The notes: a model not told the origin generated them from the letters alone. DNA of 64,000 bases from Chitinophaga sp. MM2321 (GCF_964033635.1 NZ_OZ035533.1:2728001-2792000); one strand, 5' to 3'. Counted from the stretch's first letter, positions 1 to 9,595 are shown. Program-made: numbers and translations.

Positions 1-2
1 TA

Positions 3-425
3 CTACTGCTTTCTATGCTAAATACGCTTTCGAATTCAGATTCAAATGACCTCGTAGAGCTATCCAGTGAGGGCTTTGCCAATTCCATTGATGAATCAGG
101 CTCCAACCGGCTGAATAAAGTATATGAATATATCATGAACAACTTCCAGGAAGGAATCAGTCTCGTAAAAGTTGCTGCTGTAGCTAATATGAGTCCCACC
201 GCCTTCAGCAGGTATTTTAAAAGCAGAACCAGGAAGTCTTTTTCGCAATTTACGATTGAACTAAGAATAGGATACGCCTGTAAACTTTTAATGAGAGAGG
301 ATATGAGTGTTACACAGGCATGTTATGAGAGTGGTTTCCAGAACCTGTCAAATTTCAATCAGCAGTTCAAGGAAATTACGCGGCTAACGCCCAAGAAATA
401 TCAATTGATGCATGCTGCAAAATAA
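3..425 (+). CDS. AraC-family transcriptional regulator, C-terminal part (5' end outside window)
   Basis: This is the DNA-binding end of an AraC/XylS regulator. The reading frame is open to the window edge, and the first ATG at 15 sits inside what should be the linker, so the gene very probably starts upstream; full AraC proteins of this kind, such as the one at 61118, have about 290 residues. Two helix-turn-helix units are visible: the first around KVAAVANMSPTAFSRYF, the second around SVTQACYESGFQNLSNFNQQF, ending in the usual TPKKYQ tail. It would bind DNA near a promoter in response to a ligand sensed by the missing N-terminal cupin domain. Its target is unknown; the nearest genes downstream are convergent, so any partner probably lies to the left of the window. 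Confidence 0.9.
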   Translation, partial: LLLSMLNTLSNSDSNDLVELSSEGFANSIDESGSNRLNKVYEYIMNNFQEGISLVKVAAVANMSPTAFSRYFKSRTRKSFSQFTIELRIGYACKLLMREDMSVTQACYESGFQNLSNFNQQFKEITRLTPKKYQLMHAAK

Positions 426-448
426 AACCTTCCGCTATTCATCACTAT

Positions 449-506
449 AAAAAAACATTCTTTGTGTTTCTTATCTATTATAAGTAAACGCAAAGAATGT
501 TTTTTA
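449..506. terminator. Bidirectional intrinsic terminator
   Basis: An inverted repeat with arms of about 15 bp (ACATTCTTTG paired with CAAAGAATGT) is flanked by an A-run on the left and a T-run on the right. It lies between the convergent AraC gene (+) and nucleoside hydrolase gene (-), so it can stop transcription from both sides. Confidence 0.8.
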
Positions 507-534
507 TCATATGGCAGTTAAAAGATGTGTTGTA

Positions 535-1554
535 TTATTTTGGCTGCTGCATCATTAACTGGTTAATAATTTCCTGTACTTTTTGCGGAGATTCTTTTTC
601 AACCAGATAAAACTGCCCTTTCCCGTTCTCGTCCCAGGTATTGCTGCCATCTTCCGCTACTTTTATTTTCCCCTCCTTCAAAGTATAATAAGGTTCATAG
701 CCCCGTACAGCTACCAGTACAGCGGTTTCATCCCAACTCATTCTTCCGGCGGAATCCTCCGGTGACTGGGGAATACTGATGCTGAAGCCATCTTTCACAG
801 GGCTGTTTTGAATGCTATTGTTTTGTGTTATTGGCAATCCTGTTTTTATTTTCTCTCCTATTTCAAAGCCGGAGTAAATGACTTTTGTAGGCCAGTTCTC
901 TAAGGCGATTACGGAAGCTGCGGCATCTTTGAACACATTAAATTCTTTCCCTTCGGGGAATTTACCCGCCATACTTACCAATAACTTTACCTTTTTCTCA
1001 ATTAATTCTTTGCCGGTAAGCGGTGAAATATCATCTCCAGGTGAATTTAATAAGTTAGCCAGGTTTGTCAGAAACCCTACGGTGACAATGGTTACACTAT
1101 GATCCGGCTCTTTTGCCAATACACTTCTGTATATGCTCACAGCATCCGGTACATCATCGTTACGCTGAATCTTATGCGGGTATTTTGCCAGCAGGGTATC
1201 TGTCCAATGCTGATTGTCGGGAAGGGTAACGCCGGCTCCTTTTGGCACACCGATTGGAATATCCGGCCGTTTGAAATAAGTATTGAATACATCCAGGATG
1301 CCAGCTATTCCTTCATATTTATTGCTGGCTACTGTTGCCAGTATCTTTGTTTCTCCCATATCCTCCAGCACGTGCAGTATGGCGATAGCGCCAACATCAT
1401 CGTAATCCGGACCGATATCAGAATCAAATATAATGGACGTCTTTTTATCATCTGTTTTTTCTGCACAACCCGACATTATACTTGAGGCGAAAAAGAAAAC
1501 GGATAACGCGGACGCGACAGGATGTTTCTTCAGGAATTTAATAAAGGTTATCAT
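535..1554 (-). CDS. Nucleoside hydrolase family lipoprotein
   Basis: A 339-residue member of the inosine/uridine-preferring nucleoside hydrolase family, which cleave the N-glycosidic bond of nucleosides to ribose and base. The family's calcium-binding aspartate cluster is seen as DSDIGPDYDD (residues 44-53). I chose the ATG at 1554 and not the longer frame to 1659, because it gives a proper lipoprotein leader: basic start, hydrophobic stretch and lipobox MSGC with Cys30. The product is therefore probably lipid-anchored in the cell envelope. The gene diverges from the secreted protein at 1760 and faces the AraC gene across a shared terminator. Many Bacteroidota homologues with signal peptides are of unknown substrate, so hydrolysis of nucleosides is family inference only. 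Confidence 0.85.
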   Translation of the reverse strand: MITFIKFLKKHPVASALSVFFFASSIMSGCAEKTDDKKTSIIFDSDIGPDYDDVGAIAILHVLEDMGETKILATVASNKYEGIAGILDVFNTYFKRPDIPIGVPKGAGVTLPDNQHWTDTLLAKYPHKIQRNDDVPDAVSIYRSVLAKEPDHSVTIVTVGFLTNLANLLNSPGDDISPLTGKELIEKKVKLLVSMAGKFPEGKEFNVFKDAAASVIALENWPTKVIYSGFEIGEKIKTGLPITQNNSIQNSPVKDGFSISIPQSPEDSAGRMSWDETAVLVAVRGYEPYYTLKEGKIKVAEDGSNTWDENGKGQFYLVEKESPQKVQEIINQLMMQQPK

Positions 1555-1759
1555 GATAGAAAATTTGAATGGGTGAATATAACAATTCAATTGATGAATG
1601 AGAAGGATTTCGTGTATAACATTTCTACTTAAACAACTCCTGCGCCTGTTCAAATCCAAAAACGAGATGTTTATTTTTCGTTGTAATCAGGTTATGATAC
1701 ATCTTTATTCTTCCGTTATAATCCTTATCTTAGGAGTAAAACAATCAATCTTCTCCCCT

Positions 1760-3511
1760 ATGCCTGATAAATTAACACTGGCTGCCCTTTGTAGCCTTCT
1801 TTTGTTGCCTGTACTGCTATTTGCACAGTCTCCCAAGGTAGAACGCAGTAAACCCTTTGATGAACCCGAATTTGGTGCCAGCCGCCTGTTAATGCTAAAA
1901 AACGGGAATACCCTGTTTTTCAACTTTACCCGTAAGGAAGGTATCAACGTGGTGGTATACGATAAGAAGCACCACGCCAAACCCACGGCACATATACTTG
2001 GAAAGGAATGGTCGCCTCGCCTGATGGATGACTCTTACCTGAAAGGGTTATATGAGATCAACGGTAATGCCGTCATTTTCCTGGAACAAGCAGAGCGCCA
2101 CAAACCTTCCCTATTCCGCCTCATCGTGGACGGCAAAACCGGAAAGTTGCTGAAAGAAGAAAAGATTGCGGAGCTGCCAAAAGTGAGTATGGGTGCTGCC
2201 TATGGTATGTTTTTTAAAGCGTTGTCCATACCCGATTTTTATGTCAGAAAAGATCCGCAGTCCGATTATTATGCGGTAGGTGTGTTTAATTCGTTGAGCC
2301 ATGACCGTGATGAACGGATCGAGGTGATACACTACAACCCCGATCATTCGGAATTGAACCGGGCCTATTATGAATCGCCTGAAGGCACTTACAAATACCT
2401 GCGGTTCCTGGATATGTATGTCAACCGGGATGAATTTGTTTTTATTACCAACTATGCATACAACACCCGTTCTTCCGGTGGAAAGGATGCCCGCGTCCTG
2501 ATCTCACGTTTGTTAAAGGGGACCAAAACATTTGAATATAACTTCCTCGACTACACGGATGATTATAGAGATGTAGAGGTAGCCATGAAATACGACAGCC
2601 TCCGTAAGAAATTATACATGCTGAGCAGTGTTTCCTCCAAAAGCGTCAAACAGGACTATACCATGACGCGGTCCGGTATCAATTCCAGTAAAAACGGTAC
2701 CTTGGGTGTGGCATTTAATAATACCGGTGAATACCTCTCGTTGCAAATGGCTATAGTAGATCCCGCTGCATTACAGGTCACCAATAAGTATTTTATCGAT
2801 CATCCCGATCTGTCAACGTACGCCAGGGAACACCTGAAATATAAGAAACCATATTATGGTGTAATCCAGGATTTCCGGCTGAATCCTGACACGAGTGTGA
2901 CTTTAATGTATGAAGAGCTCAAAATTATTTATAACAAATCCTCATCGTATAAAACCGGTGCCGGCGGCACTGCCGGTGGCCTTACTTCCATACGTACCCG
3001 CCTGGGTGACATTGGCGTGGACCGCATTGATCCCGCAGGGAAAGAAATAGCCAGTTATGCCGTAGCAAAATCACAGGAAGCGGAAACCCAGTTGGATCTT
3101 TTACATATCAACCGCCGCCCGATGGCTAATTGGACCTATCGTAAAAAAACATTCTGGTCCAATAACAGGAGCGATATTTCCAGTTATTTCTCTTATGATT
3201 ATTTCAATGTAGATAATAAAGAGATGGTGATCTACAATGATTATGTACGGAACATTGAAGACGAGGATGAAAACTACCGGGGCAAAAAGAAATTACGTTA
3301 TATCAGCGACGCCAATACGGTCTGCGCTATTTATGATGGCACCAAAGTGAATAAAACCTATCTCTTTGGTGATCCGGGGGATGAGAATGAAAGCCGCTTT
3401 TGCGCGCTGGAGATGAACACCCGCAGTGAGGATGGCAAATCCTTTGCCACCATGATGATTGAGCGAAAAGGAAAAAATAAGAATGCTTATATTGTATGGG
3501 TATCGTTTTAA
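1760..3511 (+). CDS. Secreted protein of unknown function, 583 aa
   Basis: I do not recognise a family. The ATG at 1760 starts a clear Sec signal peptide (MPDKLTLAALCSLLLLPVLLFAQS), so the frame upstream of it (open back to 1598) is unlikely to be translated. The mature part is rich in short beta-strand segments with aromatic residues and looks like a large secreted beta-rich, possibly propeller-like, protein; no catalytic motif is evident and there are no membrane spans beyond the leader. There is no lipobox and no type IX sorting domain at the C terminus. It is a single-gene unit: divergent from the nucleoside hydrolase and convergent with the FG-GAP protein gene. Confidence 0.75.
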   Translation: MPDKLTLAALCSLLLLPVLLFAQSPKVERSKPFDEPEFGASRLLMLKNGNTLFFNFTRKEGINVVVYDKKHHAKPTAHILGKEWSPRLMDDSYLKGLYEINGNAVIFLEQAERHKPSLFRLIVDGKTGKLLKEEKIAELPKVSMGAAYGMFFKALSIPDFYVRKDPQSDYYAVGVFNSLSHDRDERIEVIHYNPDHSELNRAYYESPEGTYKYLRFLDMYVNRDEFVFITNYAYNTRSSGGKDARVLISRLLKGTKTFEYNFLDYTDDYRDVEVAMKYDSLRKKLYMLSSVSSKSVKQDYTMTRSGINSSKNGTLGVAFNNTGEYLSLQMAIVDPAALQVTNKYFIDHPDLSTYAREHLKYKKPYYGVIQDFRLNPDTSVTLMYEELKIIYNKSSSYKTGAGGTAGGLTSIRTRLGDIGVDRIDPAGKEIASYAVAKSQEAETQLDLLHINRRPMANWTYRKKTFWSNNRSDISSYFSYDYFNVDNKEMVIYNDYVRNIEDEDENYRGKKKLRYISDANTVCAIYDGTKVNKTYLFGDPGDENESRFCALEMNTRSEDGKSFATMMIERKGKNKNAYIVWVSF

Positions 3512-3526
3512 AAGATAACTGCTACC

Positions 3527-3556
3527 AAAAAAGCCCCACGCTACTATGCGTGGGGC
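3527..3556 (-). terminator. Intrinsic terminator of the FG-GAP gene
   Basis: A perfect 9-bp stem (GCCCCACGC with GCGTGGGGC, six-base loop) is followed on the minus strand by a T6 run. It serves the minus-strand gene ending at 3569; on the plus strand no T-run follows, so it is a weaker stop for the gene ending at 3511. Confidence 0.85.
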
Positions 3557-3568
3557 CCTGGCGGCAGC

Positions 3569-4729
3569 TTATTCACTGCCCTTGTTAAAAAATATAAATA
3601 GTCCATCCTTGCCGGCTACTATCACATCTTTTCTTCCGGACCCGGTGAGATCCTGCACATCAAAATAGATCCCCGCTCCTTTTCCTTCCCCTGGCTGACC
3701 ATAGCTGATCACCTGCTTGGTAAAAGATTCACCATTCCATTTGTAGTAGTAAACACCGGAAGGATCGTTTGAACCCGGATCGTTGTGGTTATGCGCGCGG
3801 TAACGTTTTCCGGTCAACAGTTCTTCGGATCCATCTCCATCAAGATCCACCCATTGCATGGTGTGGAACTGGGAATTATAGGGGTCGATCGCATGTTTGA
3901 TCCAGGACCGTTTTCCTGTTTTCTTGTCTGCTTTCTGTTCGTACCAATCCAGGCCATAGTCATGTCCCTGTCCAACGATGAGGTCTGCCAGGCCGTCTTT
4001 GTTTACGTCTGTTACGATGATGGGTACACTGGCTGTGCCCAGGTTAAACTCAGGATGAAATTTCCAGGCATCGCGGAAAGGCGCCGCGGGGGCTTCTATC
4101 CAGCCACCGGGAATGATAAGGTCGCCGCGTCCGTCGCCGTTGATATCGCCAAAGCCAAGACCGTGACCGGATTTATCCAGGATTTTGTGAGCAGAAAACT
4201 GATCGGTTCCTTTTATGTGCCGGTAAACGATGAGGGGATCATTAGGGGTGTTGGGTACAATTTCGGGTACGCCATCACCGTCTATATCCCAGGACCTGGT
4301 GGTTTCAATGTTTCCCGGTGTAGCTATTACATGTTCTTTCCATTCGGTGTCTTTCCCCGGATTCTCTTTCCATACGAGGCTTTTGCCAAACCAGCCACCT
4401 GTGATAAAGTCCATGCGGCCGTCTCCGTTTACATCAAACGGGATGGTAGAAAAATCATCCCAGTATTCTGCAAACTGTTTAACCGGACCGATGTAATGAC
4501 GCTGGAAATACCTGGGGCCTTCATACCAGAAAGCGCCTGATACGAGATCAAGTATCTTGTCATTGTTTACATCAAATACGGCCACCGACTCATAACTCTC
4601 AGTAGCTATCTGTTGCTTCACAAATTTCAACGGGGCAGGCCCTTTGGGGCTGCTGGCTGGCGCCGACTGGCTATAGCCAACATTCCCTATCATTAATAAG
4701 GCAGGAACCAGTAGAAGACATCTTTTCAT
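3569..4729 (-). CDS. Secreted FG-GAP/VCBS repeat protein
   Basis: A 386-residue secreted protein built almost wholly of FG-GAP (VCBS-type) repeats. After a signal peptide ending near GYSQS, seven calcium-binding loops of the type DxNxDGxxD occur at about residues 53, 99, 148, 195, 241, 295 and 360, roughly every 47 to 65 residues; this is what a seven-bladed beta-propeller would need. The last loop (DLTGSGRKD) is the most degenerate. Such proteins in Bacteroidota sit in the periplasm or on the surface and often accompany polysaccharide or glycoside utilisation genes, possibly as binding proteins; the ligand cannot be told here. It has its own terminator and is divergent from the YCII-like gene. 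Confidence 0.85.
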   Translation of the reverse strand: MKRCLLLVPALLMIGNVGYSQSAPASSPKGPAPLKFVKQQIATESYESVAVFDVNNDKILDLVSGAFWYEGPRYFQRHYIGPVKQFAEYWDDFSTIPFDVNGDGRMDFITGGWFGKSLVWKENPGKDTEWKEHVIATPGNIETTRSWDIDGDGVPEIVPNTPNDPLIVYRHIKGTDQFSAHKILDKSGHGLGFGDINGDGRGDLIIPGGWIEAPAAPFRDAWKFHPEFNLGTASVPIIVTDVNKDGLADLIVGQGHDYGLDWYEQKADKKTGKRSWIKHAIDPYNSQFHTMQWVDLDGDGSEELLTGKRYRAHNHNDPGSNDPSGVYYYKWNGESFTKQVISYGQPGEGKGAGIYFDVQDLTGSGRKDVIVAGKDGLFIFFNKGSE

Positions 4730-4907
4730 ATATAGTAATTAAACGTGGAATACGTGGTGTGTTCAACAATGATAACAATCAGGGGCATTTAACTATCATG
4801 TAGTGTCCTGTTGTTGACCTTAAGGGGATCCGTGAATTTTTCACCGTTGGATTATTTTTATTTATGCTTAAATTGATATGCCAATGTATGTTGATCTGAA
4901 AGTTAAT

Positions 4908-4924
4908 ATATTGATCATCAATAT
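4908..4924. promoter_or_regulatory. AT-rich palindrome in a divergent promoter region
   Basis: The sequence ATATTGAT-C-ATCAATAT is a perfect dyad with 8-bp arms. It lies between the divergent FG-GAP gene (start 4729) and YCII-like gene (start 5028), the right place for an operator. No regulator can be assigned. Confidence 0.35.
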
Positions 4925-5027
4925 AGTTATATAAAATAGATAAAAAAATATAATAACATTGTCCAATAACCTGGAACCCAAGCATTATCAGGTAGTACAG
5001 GTTTTAAAACAATTAAAATTTTTAGTC

Positions 5028-5369
5028 ATGAAAGACTTCTTATTTGCATTCAGGATCGATCAGAACAATGTGCCAAATGCTTCCCCCGAAGCAATGCAGG
5101 CCACAACCCAAAAATGGATGGACTGGATAAATAGCATTGCGGCACAAAACAAATTAACCGACCGCGGTAACCGGCTGGCGCCATCTGGTAAAGTAATAAA
5201 ATCCGATCATATAGTTACAGACGGTCCATATACAGAAATCAGAGAAACGCTGGGTGGTTACACGATTGTAAAAGCTGATTCTCTGGACGAGGCAGTTGAA
5301 TTAGCCAGGGGTTGTCCAATTTTAAGTGTTGGTGGCAATGTGGAAGTAAGGGAGATCAGTGTTATGTAA
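5028..5369 (+). CDS. YCII-related (DGPF domain) small protein
   Basis: A 113-residue soluble protein of the YCII-like family (DGPF domain). Family members have a dimeric alpha/beta ferredoxin-like fold, and few have a known reaction. The family signature is visible as TDGPYTEIRETLGGYTIV at about residues 64-81, followed by the typical ADSLDEAVELARGCP helix. The ATG at 5028 is preferred to the frame start at 4959, since MKDFLFAFR is how such proteins usually begin. In other bacteria these genes are often placed beside ECF sigma factors of the SigI/ECF41 type; none is adjacent here. It stands alone and ends at a strong terminator. Confidence 0.85.
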   Translation: MKDFLFAFRIDQNNVPNASPEAMQATTQKWMDWINSIAAQNKLTDRGNRLAPSGKVIKSDHIVTDGPYTEIRETLGGYTIVKADSLDEAVELARGCPILSVGGNVEVREISVM

Positions 5370-5390
5370 TTTTTTATGGAATAAAAACAG

Positions 5391-5430
5391 TAAAAGCCTT
5401 TGTAATATTACAGCATTACAAAGGCTTTTA
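5391..5430. terminator. Bidirectional intrinsic terminator
   Basis: Perfect 16-bp inverted repeat (arms 5391-5406 and 5415-5430, eight-base loop) carrying A-rich and T-rich outer ends. It separates the convergent YCII-like gene (+) and GH95 gene (-). Confidence 0.85.
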
Positions 5431-5453
5431 TCTTGTGAAATTTTTTCAATACA

Positions 5454-7772
5454 TCAATCCCCCTGTTCCTGCATCATAAGTTCCCCGCCCTTTTTGAAAG
5501 AGAGTTCAACAAAACCATCTACTGCTTTGCCTACGGTGACTGCATTTTTTGAAGCGACTGTAAAGTTCTTAAAGGGCAGTTTCAGTTTGGTGGTTCCACC
5601 AGCTTCTGCAACAATCTTCAGTTTTTTCATCCTGCCGCCGGATTTTTCGGCACTGATCAGGAACGCGCCTTCTGCTCTTAACTTGTCAAAGGATATGTCC
5701 TGCCATTCATCGGGTACTGCCGGCATCACTTCGATGAATCCTGCATAACTCTGTAACAACATTTCCTGCAATCCCGAAGCAAATGCAAAATTACCTTCCA
5801 GCGTAAAAGGCCGGTAGACGAATTTTGAATAACCGGATTTAGTCTGATCACCATTGACATGAAAACTGTTCTTCAGACAAAATGCTTTCGCAAATATCTG
5901 TAATGCTTTGGCCGCAGCTGCGCCATTCTTAGCCCTGGCATTCATACTCGCCAGCCATGAATAGGAATAACCACACCAATAATCCGGTCCGATCTTATTC
6001 AGCAATGCAATGGTATGCTGTATGATTTCTTTTGACTGATCATTCTTCTCCCAGGTAATTAAACTCAGCGGATATATCGCCATCATATGCGAAAAGTGCC
6101 GGTGCGATTCCTTATACGCCAAAGTGGACGATACCAGCAACTCATTATTTTCTGAAACTGCAAAATCCCTGAATTCACTTAATATTTTTTTCCAGTGACT
6201 GGCTTCTGCTTTTAGTCCGGATTCAGCAGCCAGTTCGGCGGCCGCTCCAAATGTAAAACGCATCAATGCCAGATCATAATTGGTATTGCTATTAAACCAT
6301 GCATTAATACTATTGTCGTGGATCTCAGGACTTGAACTGATCGGTAATTTCCGGAAGCCGTCTTTATCTTTAATCGTTACCTGTTCTAAATGCCTGGCCA
6401 CATCGCTGATCCAGGGATAAGCCTTTTCCTTCAGGAAGCGGCGGTCCATGCTATAACGCCACTGCAGGTAGTAATGATGCCCCAGCCAGGCCGATACAGT
6501 AGGTGACAATGAATATTGAATCCATCCTCCCATCTCGGTGCCATCCAGCGTGGTAACGCCTGGTACTGCCAGTCCATCCGAACCAAAATACAATTTGCTG
6601 TAGCGTTTGTAATTGGCTTTGTTTTGCTCCAGGTGATCAATGTATCCCAGGGCTTCTTCCAGGTGGTTGCCACTGTATGCAGGCCAGTAACTTAACTGTG
6701 TGTTCAGATCATGATGAAAATCGCCTTTCCAGGGTGGCAACCGGCCGTTGTCTGCCGTCCACACTGCCTGTAGCGAAATAGGCGGCGCTCCACGGCGTGC
6801 AGCTGCGCCAAATTTATACTGCTCCAGGTACCATTGCTTCTCTAATAAAGTATCCGGTACATGGATGGCCGACTTGCTCCAGAACTCCTTCCACCAATTG
6901 TTATGGCTGGTCAGGTAAGTATTATAACCACGTGCGATTGATTGATCAACGATTGTTTTTGCCAGTGGATTTATTTTTTGTCCCGGATATTGGGAAGATA
7001 TACTCCAGGCGCCTTCTACGGTTGTATTATTTATTTTTTTCCATGTCACACTTACCTGGTATTTAAAACCACCCCAACCTTCCTGCTCATAAGTGACCGT
7101 ATTACTTCCTGTTTTTATAGTGCCTTGCTTATAACCCAGGCGCGACAGGTCATCCCCTTCTACCGGGCCACCGGTGGCCACTACGCCTGTAGATTGATAC
7201 GTAGGTGCAACCAGTTTCGGGATAATATTGTTTTTCAGGTTTTCAAAACGAAACCAGCCAACAGGTTGCGTAGCATGCACAAAGGTTTTTAACACCATTC
7301 CGTTTTCCCATTTAACGGTGCACACAGCTTCTTTCAGTGATAAATGAACGGATTGTACTTTGCCCAGGCTTTGAATATCAAATTCCAGTGCGCCCCCGGG
7401 TATTTTACTGGGTCCGGGTTCTTTGTCGTAAGGCACATCGAAGTACTGTTGTACAATACCATATTCTTTCTTCTTCACCTGTTCCTGTACCCACTTATAG
7501 CTGAATTCGGGCCTATGCAACCCCTTCATGGGACGTTGATCCCAAAGGTCTGCACGGTCCAGCGACATCCTCAGGTGGTCTTTCTTTTGCCAGATGAGCG
7601 CACCTACCATCCCATTCCCCAAAGGAATTCCCTCGTCCCAGGTGGTGGCAAGGGACTCAAAATTCAGGTCATGCCTGGGCCCTGGTTGCGCCAGCGTTGT
7701 ACAAATTATCCCAAAGAAAAAAAGTGCAAAAAAGAAAAGTCTTTCTAAATGAAATCTTGCAATAGTATTCAT
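5454..7772 (-). CDS. Glycoside hydrolase family 95-like enzyme (alpha-L-fucosidase type)
   Basis: A 772-residue secreted enzyme with the GH95 layout: N-terminal beta-sandwich (about 30-300), (alpha/alpha)6 barrel (about 310-690) and a C-terminal beta domain. Seen motifs are the N-terminal PLGNGMVGALIW, the DLNTQLSYWPAYSGN segment holding the conserved Asn, SSSPEIHDN with the glutamate matching the GH95 general acid, and HRHFSHMMAIYP near the end of the barrel. GH95 enzymes invert alpha-1,2-fucosides or related alpha-L-galactosides. The ATG at 7772 gives a good signal peptide (ends TTLAQ); ATG 7817 is an alternative. It follows the GH29 gene by 65 bp, so both are probably co-transcribed and act on fucosylated glycans. 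The sequence is a divergent GH95, so substrate is uncertain. Confidence 0.8.
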   Translation of the reverse strand: MNTIARFHLERLFFFALFFFGIICTTLAQPGPRHDLNFESLATTWDEGIPLGNGMVGALIWQKKDHLRMSLDRADLWDQRPMKGLHRPEFSYKWVQEQVKKKEYGIVQQYFDVPYDKEPGPSKIPGGALEFDIQSLGKVQSVHLSLKEAVCTVKWENGMVLKTFVHATQPVGWFRFENLKNNIIPKLVAPTYQSTGVVATGGPVEGDDLSRLGYKQGTIKTGSNTVTYEQEGWGGFKYQVSVTWKKINNTTVEGAWSISSQYPGQKINPLAKTIVDQSIARGYNTYLTSHNNWWKEFWSKSAIHVPDTLLEKQWYLEQYKFGAAARRGAPPISLQAVWTADNGRLPPWKGDFHHDLNTQLSYWPAYSGNHLEEALGYIDHLEQNKANYKRYSKLYFGSDGLAVPGVTTLDGTEMGGWIQYSLSPTVSAWLGHHYYLQWRYSMDRRFLKEKAYPWISDVARHLEQVTIKDKDGFRKLPISSSPEIHDNSINAWFNSNTNYDLALMRFTFGAAAELAAESGLKAEASHWKKILSEFRDFAVSENNELLVSSTLAYKESHRHFSHMMAIYPLSLITWEKNDQSKEIIQHTIALLNKIGPDYWCGYSYSWLASMNARAKNGAAAAKALQIFAKAFCLKNSFHVNGDQTKSGYSKFVYRPFTLEGNFAFASGLQEMLLQSYAGFIEVMPAVPDEWQDISFDKLRAEGAFLISAEKSGGRMKKLKIVAEAGGTTKLKLPFKNFTVASKNAVTVGKAVDGFVELSFKKGGELMMQEQGD

Positions 7773-7837
7773 AACGTAGTGGCAATTATTTTTTTTGACG
7801 GGATTTTTTATTTGCATAAAACCCGGACTATTCTTTC

Positions 7838-9403
7838 TCAATCCAGGGGATTTTTATAAAAGCCCACTTCGCTCAGCGTAGGATTCAGGCGCGAGCCTTC
7901 AATATTAATACGGAACTCTTTTGCGGTAACCGGGGCAAAACGTAAAAGACGCTTGTAGCCTACTGTTGTGCCTTCCGCAATTTTTTTCCATTCGGTGCCA
8001 TCCAGATATTCAAAAGAAAACTTTTCGATCCTTTGTCCCACACGTATATTTTCCTGCAGGCTCAATACACTGATTGTTTTAGGCGCTGGCAGTTTAAAGA
8101 TAATGGAGCCTGTTTCGCTTTCATTTTTTGTAGTCCAGTGAGTCGTATTATTACCATCCAGTATAGCATCCACGTTTTTACCGGTGGTGACCAGTTCTGC
8201 GCCCCTGGCATAGTTTTCTTTATACATCTTGTCCTTCAACGCCCGGAATCCCTGCAATGCCTTTACATCATTTTCGTGTATGAGTCCCCGTTTGTCGGGA
8301 GGAATATTCAGCAGTAATACGCCGTTAAGTCCAACGGAGTTGAAATAAATATCAAATAGTTTTTCGGGTGATTTAACATCTTCATCTTCCGATGCATGAT
8401 AAAACCAACCTGGTCTTATGGATACATCTGTTTCAGCAGGATACCACATCAGGCCTTTTGCATTTTTAATAATGGCTCTGCTGCCAAGGTCATTGTTCAT
8501 CAGGTTGGGTTGCGGAACAAAATTGACATCCTGCTGTGAAGCAGCAGCAATCGAATCAAAATCGGGCCGGTCGTATGGTACTACACTCCACTCGGTATTT
8601 CTTCCATAACCACTTTCAGTACCTACCCACCTGATGTCCGGTCCCATAATAGCAATGGTTGCTGTAGGTTGCAGTTTGCGGATCAGGCTATGATACGCAT
8701 TCCAGTCGTACACTTGTTTTTTGCCATTAGGGCCTTCTCCATTCGCGCCATCAAACCATACTTCATCCACTTTGCCATATTGGGTTAATAGTTCGGTGAG
8801 CTGTCCCATGAACAAGGCATTGTATGCTGGTGAATCGCCATAGACAGGAGAGTTTCTATCCCACGGAGACAGATATACGCCGAAGCCCATACCCAATTCC
8901 CGGCAGGCGTCAGCTACTTCTTTTACCACATCGCCTTTGCCATCTTTCCACGGGCTGTTTTTCACGGAATGCTCCGTTAATTTTGTTGGCCAAAGACAAA
9001 AACCATCATGGTGCTTGGCAGTAATGATCACCTGTTTCATGCCCGCCTCTTTACAGGTACGTACCCATTGCCGGGCGTCTAATTGCGTGGGGTTAAATAT
9101 TTTTTCGTCTTCTGTACCTGTTCCCCATTCCCTGCCGGTAAATGTATTAATACCAAAATGGAGGAAAGCCACAAATTCCAGCTCCTGCCAACGGATTTGT
9201 CTTGCTGATGGCGTTACATTTGCCGCCACCCTGATAATATCTGTTTCTGTGGAACCTGGTTTGATAGCAACAAAATGATGCACCTTGTTGTCATCATTCG
9301 TATTTTTTTGTGTTACGCCACATCCCCATAAAAGGGTTGCCAGAAAAACCGGTGTAATTTTACTCATGTTTTTTTTCATTGTTTTAAAGCGGCTACTGTT
9401 CAT
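7838..9403 (-). CDS. GH29 alpha-L-fucosidase, lipoprotein
   Basis: A 521-residue GH29 enzyme, retaining alpha-L-fucosidase. Seen: lipobox LLWGC with Cys28, so envelope-anchored; the TIM-barrel core from about 75 with KHHDGFCLW (130-138); and VWFDGAN with Asp218, the expected nucleophile. The C-terminal part from about 400 (DAILDGNNTTHWTT to the end) is a discoidin-like F5/8 type C carbohydrate-binding module. The WFDG context and the C-terminal module fit the GH29-B group, which favours branched alpha-1,3/1,4-fucosides, but this is inference. Two ATGs (9403, 9379) give workable leaders; the first is used. It is the first gene of a pair with GH95. Confidence 0.88.
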   Translation of the reverse strand: MNSSRFKTMKKNMSKITPVFLATLLWGCGVTQKNTNDDNKVHHFVAIKPGSTETDIIRVAANVTPSARQIRWQELEFVAFLHFGINTFTGREWGTGTEDEKIFNPTQLDARQWVRTCKEAGMKQVIITAKHHDGFCLWPTKLTEHSVKNSPWKDGKGDVVKEVADACRELGMGFGVYLSPWDRNSPVYGDSPAYNALFMGQLTELLTQYGKVDEVWFDGANGEGPNGKKQVYDWNAYHSLIRKLQPTATIAIMGPDIRWVGTESGYGRNTEWSVVPYDRPDFDSIAAASQQDVNFVPQPNLMNNDLGSRAIIKNAKGLMWYPAETDVSIRPGWFYHASEDEDVKSPEKLFDIYFNSVGLNGVLLLNIPPDKRGLIHENDVKALQGFRALKDKMYKENYARGAELVTTGKNVDAILDGNNTTHWTTKNESETGSIIFKLPAPKTISVLSLQENIRVGQRIEKFSFEYLDGTEWKKIAEGTTVGYKRLLRFAPVTAKEFRINIEGSRLNPTLSEVGFYKNPLD

Positions 9404-9595
9404 TTTCTTTTAATTATCCAGCTCGATTTGTAACTGATGAAGTTAGGGCGGCTTCATCAGAAAAAGTTGCTCTTTCTACCCTTTTACTAATAGTATTTGA
9501 ACCGGGATTATGAGGGCAATAGCCCTCCATAGCTATCCTGAGAGGATTGGCTGGTTATAGCAATGGTACATCTATAATAATATCAGGTACCTGCC

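Noticed and set aside
1598..1759. N-terminal extension of the secreted protein at 1760
   Set aside because: The extension would bury a clean signal peptide behind 54 residues and overlaps the promoter region of the divergent gene.
3785..4540. A 251-codon plus-strand frame
   Set aside because: It is antisense to the FG-GAP repeat gene; the repeated DxDGD codons keep the reverse frame open.
4779..4985. A 68-codon minus-strand frame between the FG-GAP and YCII-like genes
   Set aside because: It has low complexity with Ile, Asn and Tyr bias from AT-rich DNA, lies in a promoter region and matches no family.
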